Origin: Massilia sp. UMI-21
GTDB lineage: Bacteria; Pseudomonadota; Gammaproteobacteria; Burkholderiales; Burkholderiaceae_D
Assembly (NCBI GenBank): GCA_015277795.1
Contig: CP063848.1
Location: 1,736,001-1,800,000 of the forward strand
Direction: 5' to 3'
DNA length: 64,000 bases
The notes under the pieces were generated by a model. That model was not told where the DNA came from, ran no database searches, and saw only the letters and a program-made list of their open reading frames with translations. The position numbers and the translations under genes are program-made. Of the stretch, positions 58,280 through 64,000 are shown piece after piece; position 1 is the stretch's first letter, and every line of letters starts with the position of its first letter.

Positions 58280-59339
58280 AATCAAGGGCTTGCGAAGCGA
58301 TCTTCATGTTTCGACATGGGCTTATCCACAAAATCTGTGGGCAACTCATCCATAAGACCTGCGGCTGCACAATTTACGTGCTGCTGGGCCGCATCCCTTA
58401 CACATCAATGACTTATCCCGGATATGCCGGGCTTGTTCGCGTTGTTGTCCACAAAATATGTGCATAGGGTGCGCATGGCGCGCGCCGCCCGCATGCGGCA
58501 TGCATGGGCGGCAAGCGGGGTGCCCGCCTGCCCAAAAATGACGCTAGGAAGTTTTATTGTTGTAGATCAATGACTTAAGCTAGTGTTCGTAGGCTTGCGC
58601 ACAATTTTGTCCACAAAATGTGTGCAGAACGCCGGTGACGGCTGAGGGGCGAGGACGCCGGATCGGCATGGCGCTGCCGAGCTGGTCCTCCCGCAGGCGC
58701 TGCACGCCTTGGCGGGGACGATGGAATGCCCCCTGCATGTTTTGCGTGCAGTTGCGTTCGATGTGTTTAAAATCAAGCACTTAATCCAGCCCCTACATGC
58801 TTCATCACAATCTTATCCACAAATACTGTGGAGATATGAATTTTCTTTGCCGCAACATCGGCAAGGCAATATAAGTCATGCAGGAAAGCCCGGAAATGCA
58901 CATAAACCGTGGCGATACGGGCCTGTGATTAAATTTTGTGCAGTTTTGATTTTATGTTTAAAATCAAAGCCTTAATGATAAAAAAGCGGCATTGCTCACA
59001 TTTTTGTCCACAAAAAGTGTGAGGAAGCCGGCAGGGTGGATGCTGCGCGGGAGGAAGGCGACACTGCTCATTTTTTGCGCCATGGAAGTTTCCTGATGAA
59101 AAACAATGACTTAGCTTGTCGGGGCTGCCATTGCACACAATTTTGTCCACAGAATGTGTTCGTAACTGCGAACGCTTGAGCTATCTCAATGCCGCCTTGA
59201 AAATTGGACCAGCCCAGCCAGGATGCGCATCTGACATGTGCCGTTTTCTTGCGCAGCCGCAAAATGTCCTTTGAAATCAAGGCGCTTTGACCTGGATCCG
59301 GTGCTTGCACACATTTTTATCCACAGAACTTGTGCAGAA
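58280..59339 (+). repeat. seven-unit array of IHF-like site + DnaA-box-like sequences with fixed spacing
   Basis: The 1.28-kb gap between xseA and exbB (58129-59408) carries no gene. It has seven units, all in plus orientation. IHF-like sites (WATCAANNNNTTR) begin at 58280, 58403, 58565, 58771, 58962, 59101 and 59275. Sites 1, 4 and 5 match fully, 2, 3 and 6 have one mismatch, and site 7 is weaker. DnaA-box-like nonamers begin exactly 42 bases later: TTATCCACA at 58322, 58813 and 59317; TTGTCCACA at 58445, 58607, 59004 and 59143. Units 3-7 have another TTnnnCACA 12 bases before (58595, 58801, 58992, 59131, 59305). In six units an inverted TGTG box begins 14 bases after the central one. DNA between units is not conserved, and unit spacing varies from 123 to 206 bases. 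It resembles datA/DARS-type loci but function is inferred. Confidence 0.85.
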
Positions 59340-59408
59340 CCACACTTGCCGCACTGCTAGCAACTTGTTACATTGCTGAATTGATTTTCTTTCCTACAGG
59401 AGTTTCTC

Positions 59409-60017
59409 TTGCTCGCCATTTTTCAAGCTGCAGGCTGGCCCATCTGGCTGTTGCTGATTGCCTCGATCGTTGCGGTTGCCTTGATCGTGGAACGCCTGAT
59501 CTACCTGCGCCGCGAGAAGATTCTCCCGAAGCAATTGCTGGATGACGTGATCCGTGTCTATCGTTCCGGCAAGATCACCCCCGACGTGGTCGACAAGCTC
59601 GAGCACAACTCGCCGCTCGGCACCGTGCTGGCCGCCGCGCTGCGCAACGTCGACGCCCCGCGCGACGTGATGAAGGAATCGATCGAGGAAGCGGGCCGCG
59701 GCGTCGCCCATGGCCTGGAACGCTTCCTGACCACGCTCGGCACCATCGCCTCGCTGGCGCCGCTGATGGGCCTGTTCGGCACCGTGGTCGGCATGATCGA
59801 GATCTTCGGCGCCCAGAGCCCGACCGGCGGCAGCAACCCGGCCCAGCTGGCGCACGGCATCTCGGTGGCCCTGTACAACACCGGCTTCGGCCTGGCCATC
59901 GCCATGCCGGCCCTGGTGTTCTACCGCCACTTCCGCGCCCTGGTCGACAGCTTCATCGTCGAGATGGAGCTGCAGGCCGTGAAATTCGTCGACGTCGTGC
60001 ACGGGACCCGCAAATGA
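59409..60017 (+). CDS. exbB: MotA/TolQ/ExbB proton-channel family protein
   Basis: 202 residues with a TTG start at 59409, chosen because GGAG lies 8 bases before it. Three membrane helices (about 9-28, 112-135 and 157-178) and the family motif TTLGTIASLAPLMGLFGTVVGM. With the ExbD-like protein it should form the proton channel that energises TonB or a Tol-like system. First gene of exbB-exbD-lpxK-trm112-kdsB-adk, directly downstream of the repeat array. Confidence 0.93.
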   Translation: MLAIFQAAGWPIWLLLIASIVAVALIVERLIYLRREKILPKQLLDDVIRVYRSGKITPDVVDKLEHNSPLGTVLAAALRNVDAPRDVMKESIEEAGRGVAHGLERFLTTLGTIASLAPLMGLFGTVVGMIEIFGAQSPTGGSNPAQLAHGISVALYNTGFGLAIAMPALVFYRHFRALVDSFIVEMELQAVKFVDVVHGTRK

Positions 60018-60460
60018 TGAACTTCCGCCGCGGCCGGCAGCGCGAGGAACCGGAGATCAACCTGATTCCGTTCATCGACGTGCTGCTGGTGGTCCTGATC
60101 TTCCTGATGGTCTCTACCACCTACAGCAAGTTCACCGAACTGCAGATCACGCTGCCGACGGCCGATGCCGAGAAGGTCGAGCAGCGCCCCTTCGAGATCA
60201 ATGTCACCATCGACGCCAAGGGCAACTACACGGTCAACAACGTACCGGTAGCCTTCCACAGCGTGGCCGGGCTGGCCGAGGACCTGAAGAACGCGGCCCG
60301 CAGCGGCGGCCCCGACGGCCAGCCGGCCGCGGACCCGGTCGTGATCGTCAACGCCGACCAGTTCGCGATGCACCAGATGGTGATCAACGTGCTGGAAGCG
60401 GCGCGCGTGGCCGGCTACGACAAGCTGACCTTCGCCGCCCAGACCGGCACCAAGAAATAA
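60014..60460 (+). CDS. exbD: ExbD/TolR-family biopolymer transport protein
   Basis: 148 residues. One membrane helix (about 19-38) with the proton-conducting Asp in EINLIPFIDVLLVVLIFLM, then a periplasmic domain. It overlaps the exbB stop by 4 bases (ATGA). Works with ExbB; members of the lpxK-linked copy may serve TonB receptors such as the one at 44407. Confidence 0.95.
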   Translation: MMNFRRGRQREEPEINLIPFIDVLLVVLIFLMVSTTYSKFTELQITLPTADAEKVEQRPFEINVTIDAKGNYTVNNVPVAFHSVAGLAEDLKNAARSGGPDGQPAADPVVIVNADQFAMHQMVINVLEAARVAGYDKLTFAAQTGTKK

Positions 60461-60544
60461 GAAGAAACAAGCGAAACACAAGCAAAAAACCAGCAAAAAA
60501 CCAGCAGGATCAACGCAAGCGGGCGCCCCGGCGCTCGCCTCCTC

Positions 60545-61573
60545 ATGGCTCACTCCCTCGAATCAACGCTCACCCGCGCCTGGCTGCGGCGCGGCCTCCT
60601 GGCCGTGGCGCTGCTGCCGCTCGCGCTGCTGTTCCGGCTGCTGGCCGCGGTCCGCGCCCTGCTGTACCGCCTCGGCCTGAAGAACAGCACCCGCCTGCCG
60701 GTACCGGTCATCGTGGTCGGCAACATCTTTATCGGCGGGACCGGCAAGACCCCGCTGACGATCTGGCTGGCGCAATGCCTGCGCGCTGCCGGCATGCGGC
60801 CGGGCGTGATCTCGCGCGGCCATGGCGGCGCCGGGTCGGCGCCGCGCGCGGTCGGCCCCCGCTCCAGCCCCGCCGAAGTGGGCGACGAACCGCTGCTGAT
60901 CGCCGCCCGCGCCGATTGCCCGGTGGTGGTCGGCCGCGACCGTGCGCAGGCGGGCAGGGCGCTGCTGGCGGCGCATCCGGAGGTCGACGTCCTGATCGCC
61001 GACGACGGCCTGCAGCATTACGCCCTGGCGCGCGACATCGAGATCGTCCTGTTCGACGGCCGCGGCGTCGGCAACGGCTGGCTGCTGCCGGCCGGGCCGC
61101 TGCGCGAGCCGCCTTCGCGCCGTCGCGACTTCACGGTGATCAACGCGCCGGAGATCACGCCACAGCTGGCGCGCGCGGTCGGCGGCCAGCCCTTCCGCAT
61201 GAGGCTGGAGGGCGACTTCGCCGAGCCCCTGATGCGTCCGGAAGCCTGCCTGCCCCTGGGGCGCCTGCAGGGCCGGCGCATCGTGGCCGCCGCCGGCATC
61301 GGCAACCCGGGCCGCTTCTTCGCCATGCTGCGCGCGGCCGGGCTGCGCTTCGACGAGCTGCCGCTGCCGGACCACCACGACTTCCTCGACCGCCCCTTCG
61401 ACGCGGTCGACGCCGATGTCATCCTGATCACCGAGAAGGATGCAGTAAAATGTCGGCAACTTGATAACCTGAAGGACGATCCACGGCTGTGGGTCGTGCC
61501 CGTGACGGCGCGGATCGATCCCGCGCTGGCCGAACAAATCGTGGAGAAATGTCGTGGACGCTCGATTGCTTGA
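60545..61573 (+). CDS. lpxK: tetraacyldisaccharide 4'-kinase
   Basis: 342 residues. N-terminal membrane-associated helix (about 16-34), Walker A GGTGKTP (64-70), RGHGG, and DDGLQHYAL near residue 152 with the catalytic-type Asp/His. It phosphorylates the lipid A disaccharide at the inner membrane. Part of the exbBD-lpxK-trm112-kdsB cluster; its 3' end overlaps the Trm112-like gene by 20 bases. Confidence 0.97.
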   Translation: MAHSLESTLTRAWLRRGLLAVALLPLALLFRLLAAVRALLYRLGLKNSTRLPVPVIVVGNIFIGGTGKTPLTIWLAQCLRAAGMRPGVISRGHGGAGSAPRAVGPRSSPAEVGDEPLLIAARADCPVVVGRDRAQAGRALLAAHPEVDVLIADDGLQHYALARDIEIVLFDGRGVGNGWLLPAGPLREPPSRRRDFTVINAPEITPQLARAVGGQPFRMRLEGDFAEPLMRPEACLPLGRLQGRRIVAAAGIGNPGRFFAMLRAAGLRFDELPLPDHHDFLDRPFDAVDADVILITEKDAVKCRQLDNLKDDPRLWVVPVTARIDPALAEQIVEKCRGRSIA

Positions 61574-61724
61574 TATCCTGGTGTGCCCCCTGTGCAAGAG
61601 CCCGCTCGAGTACGACAAGAAGGCGCAGGAACTGATCTGCCGCGCAGACCGCCTTGCCTATCCGATTCGCGATGGCATCCCGATCATGTGGGCCGACCAG
61701 GCGCGCAAGATCGAGCCGGCATGA
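61554..61724 (+). CDS. Trm112-family small zinc protein (YcaR-like)
   Basis: 56 residues with a GTG start at 61554: [20 protein letters not shown], and ending with [20 protein letters not shown] knuckle is present, but the second pair is reduced to one Cys ([15 protein letters not shown]). Too short for most automatic ORF lists. The lpxK-trm112-kdsB order is conserved across proteobacteria. Members are thought to help lipid A or KDO enzymes or methyltransferases. Overlaps lpxK by 20 bases and ends 10 bases before the kdsB start. Confidence 0.9.
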   Translation: MDARLLDILVCPLCKSPLEYDKKAQELICRADRLAYPIRDGIPIMWADQARKIEPA

Positions 61725-61734
61725 GCGTATCGGC

Positions 61735-62487
61735 ATGAGCTTTACCGTCATCATTCCGGCGCGGCTGGCGTCGACCCGCCTGCCGAACAAGCCGCTGGCC
61801 GACCTCGGCGGCAAGCCGATGGTGGTACGCGTGGCCGAGCGCGCGCGCGACTCGGGGGCCGCGCGCATCATCGTCGCCACCGACGCGCCGAGCATTGCCG
61901 CCGCCTGCGCCGCGCACGGCATCGAAGCTTGCATGACCCGCGCCGACCACCCGTCCGGTACCGACCGCATCGCCGAAGTCGCCCGCCAGCTGGGCCTGGC
62001 GCCGGATGCGGTGGTGGTCAACCTGCAGGGCGACGAGCCGCTGATCGACCCGGCGCTGCTGGCGGCCTGCGCCGCACTGATTCGCGACGGCGTGCCGATG
62101 GCCACCGTTGCCCACCCGATCCTCGAGGTCGCCGACGTCTTCAACCCGAACGTGGTCAAGGTCGTGCTCGACAAGGCGGGCAGGGCATTGTATTTCTCGC
62201 GCGCCACGATCCCCTGGCACCGCGACGCCTTTGCCGCAGCCAGGGAGTCGCTGCCGGCCGGCTATGCGCCGCTGCGCCACGTCGGCCTGTACGCCTACAG
62301 CAACGCTTTCCTCCAGGCTTATCCGGCACTGGAGAGCGCGCCCCTTGAAACCATCGAGGCGCTGGAGCAATTGCGCGTGCTCTGGCACGGATACCCGATC
62401 GCCGTGCACATCACCGACAGCGCGCCGCCGGCAGGGGTCGATACCCCGGACGACCTGGAGCGCGTACGCCGCCACTACTTTGCCTGA
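61735..62487 (+). CDS. kdsB: 3-deoxy-manno-octulosonate cytidylyltransferase
   Basis: 250 residues from [20 protein letters not shown]; this matches family N-termini, while the upstream frame to 61654 does not. Further motifs are [39 protein letters not shown] and CTP-site [12 protein letters not shown]. It activates KDO as CMP-KDO for LPS core synthesis. Together with rfaE1, lapAB and lpxK it makes LPS a repeated theme of the window. Confidence 0.97.
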   Translation: MSFTVIIPARLASTRLPNKPLADLGGKPMVVRVAERARDSGAARIIVATDAPSIAAACAAHGIEACMTRADHPSGTDRIAEVARQLGLAPDAVVVNLQGDEPLIDPALLAACAALIRDGVPMATVAHPILEVADVFNPNVVKVVLDKAGRALYFSRATIPWHRDAFAAARESLPAGYAPLRHVGLYAYSNAFLQAYPALESAPLETIEALEQLRVLWHGYPIAVHITDSAPPAGVDTPDDLERVRRHYFA

Positions 62488-62654
62488 ACGCCGATTGCGC
62501 TGTGTTTGTATTGTCTGCGCTATATCAAAACTCGCCGGTGGAAGGCCCCGAGATTGGCGTTAAAGCTGACTTTTGTGGTAACTTTCGTATCAAGTAAGCA
62601 GATATGCATCAAGCGCGAGCCTTCGCGCACATAAAAATTATCAACATCCTCTAA

Positions 62655-63326
<672 letters not shown>

Positions 63327-63386
63327 TCCGGCGCGCGGCTGGCACGCTCCCGCGTGAGGCGGGGGCGGCAAAGTCGAGAGGTCTTG

Positions 63387-63420
63387 ACGGCCCGGTCGAT
63401 GCTCGGCCGGGCCGTTCTTC
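63387..63420 (+). terminator. probable terminator after adk
   Basis: Stem ACGGCCCGG (63387-63395) / CCGGGCCGT (63407-63415) followed by TTCTTCGTT. The T-run is broken, so it is a moderate candidate. Confidence 0.6.
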
Positions 63421-63610
63421 GTTCTGCGGCAGGAAACAAAAATGGCGCCGGCAGCGTTCGCCATGGATGGGGGACAGGAAGCGGCCCCGCACGCAAGCCA
63501 GCTTCAAGAAACAGTGCGCCCCGAATGCCATCCGCCGCCCAGGCTCGACGCCGTCCAGCTTTGACCGGACGGCGTCATGGGCGGAACGTTGCGCCGCCTT
63601 TGGAACGCGC

Positions 63611-64000
63611 TTACTTGGCCTGCGCCGACTTGCGCCGGGCTGCGGCGGCGCCCAGCAGGCCCAGGCCCACCAGGGCCAGGCTTGCTGGCTCGGGCACGTC
63701 GTTCGCCGCCAGCGCACCGCTGAAGTTGCTCAGCATGATGCGGCCGTCAATGTAGGGCTGCGAGTCGCCGTTGGTTTCATGGGCGCGCAGGCTCAGGATG
63801 TCGCCTGCCGTGAAGGCATACGAAAAGCTGTTGTGGATATTGTCGCCGCCATACGAAGCGACGGCGATATCGTTGACCAGAATGGTCAGGTCGGAACCGG
63901 CCATGAACCAGCCGTTGAAGGCGTTATACGAGAAATCGAAGCCGCCGCTGCCAGTGTTGTCCACTGCGGCACTGAACGTGAAGTAATTATTGCCGCAACC
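63611..64000 (-). CDS. PEP-CTERM sorting-domain protein, C-terminal part (start outside the window)
   Basis: The minus-strand frame is open from the window end (GCGNNYFTFSAAVDNTG…) to a stop at 63611. The C-terminus has the full exosortase signal: VPEPASLALVGLGLLGAAAA and the basic tail RRKSAQAK. The rest is Gly/Asn/Asp/Ser-rich with beta-type strands (FSYNAFNGWFMAGSDLTILV), as in exopolysaccharide-linked secreted proteins. It should be exported and processed by an exosortase. A GTG at 63964 is not its start, because the frame continues upstream. Confidence 0.85.
   Translation of the reverse strand, partial: GCGNNYFTFSAAVDNTGSGGFDFSYNAFNGWFMAGSDLTILVNDIAVASYGGDNIHNSFSYAFTAGDILSLRAHETNGDSQPYIDGRIMLSNFSGALAANDVPEPASLALVGLGLLGAAAARRKSAQAK

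Noticed and set aside
58280-59339. The array as the chromosomal origin oriC
   Set aside because: No dnaA, dnaN, rpmH or parAB nearby, and the units are spread out rather than clustered beside an AT-rich unwinding element. A control or titration locus fits better; GC skew of the full chromosome would settle it.
58280-59339. The array as a CRISPR
   Set aside because: The conserved parts are short and split, intervals vary from 123 to 206 bases, and no cas genes are present.

Overview
The window looks like chromosomal DNA of a GC-rich betaproteobacterium, most likely Oxalobacteraceae (Massilia/Telluria-like; this is inference). The reasons are the Burkholderiales-type cluster gyrA-serC-pheA-hisC-tyrA-aroA-cmk-rpsA-ihfB-lapA-lapB, the exbB-exbD-lpxK-trm112-kdsB-adk cluster, a PEP-CTERM protein, and GTAG-type REP palindromes.

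Layout. 1-4009: the integrase end of a P4-type integrative element inserted at the 3' end of the tmRNA gene ssrA (primase fragment, small ORFs, AlpA-like regulator, unrecognised cargo gene, tyrosine integrase). 4009-8565: ssrA, a frameshifted methyltransferase, glycine-zipper protein, gph, ubiG, OmpA-like protein. 8911-23528: gyrA, serine and aromatic amino-acid genes, cmk, rpsA, ihfB, LPS-assembly lapA/lapB, heptose kinase, ComEA-like protein. 23887-34123: chemoreceptor, M28 peptidase, cysM, small HTH protein, and the operon moxR-DUF58-transglutaminase-mltB. 34351-39883: HDAC-like amidohydrolase, two tandem secreted lipase-like paralogues with an anchored partner, and GTPase YlqF. 39973-48475: DODA-type dioxygenase, membrane protein plus M1 peptidase, a cobalamin riboswitch with btuB-btuF, and dsbA. 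48504-55920: a GFA-like protein and a two-component system whose kinase and regulator genes are separated by three opposite-strand envelope genes (lipoprotein, MipA/OmpV, periplasmic protein), then a PQQ-type sugar dehydrogenase with a membrane partner. 56081-63326: sodB, xseA, a 1.28-kb non-coding region, then exbB-exbD-lpxK-trm112-kdsB-adk. The window ends inside a PEP-CTERM gene.

The strongest unexplained signal is in the xseA-exbB gap (58280-59339). It holds seven same-orientation units, each an IHF-like site (WATCAANNNNTTR) placed exactly 42 bp before a DnaA-box-like sequence (TTATCCACA or TTGTCCACA). Most units also have a second box-like sequence exactly 12 bp upstream and an inverted one 14 bp downstream. 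The units are 123-206 bp apart with unrelated DNA between them, so the constant internal spacing suggests selection on a nucleoprotein structure. It resembles E. coli datA or DARS loci (DnaA boxes plus IHF) in multiplied form. The function is inferred, not shown.
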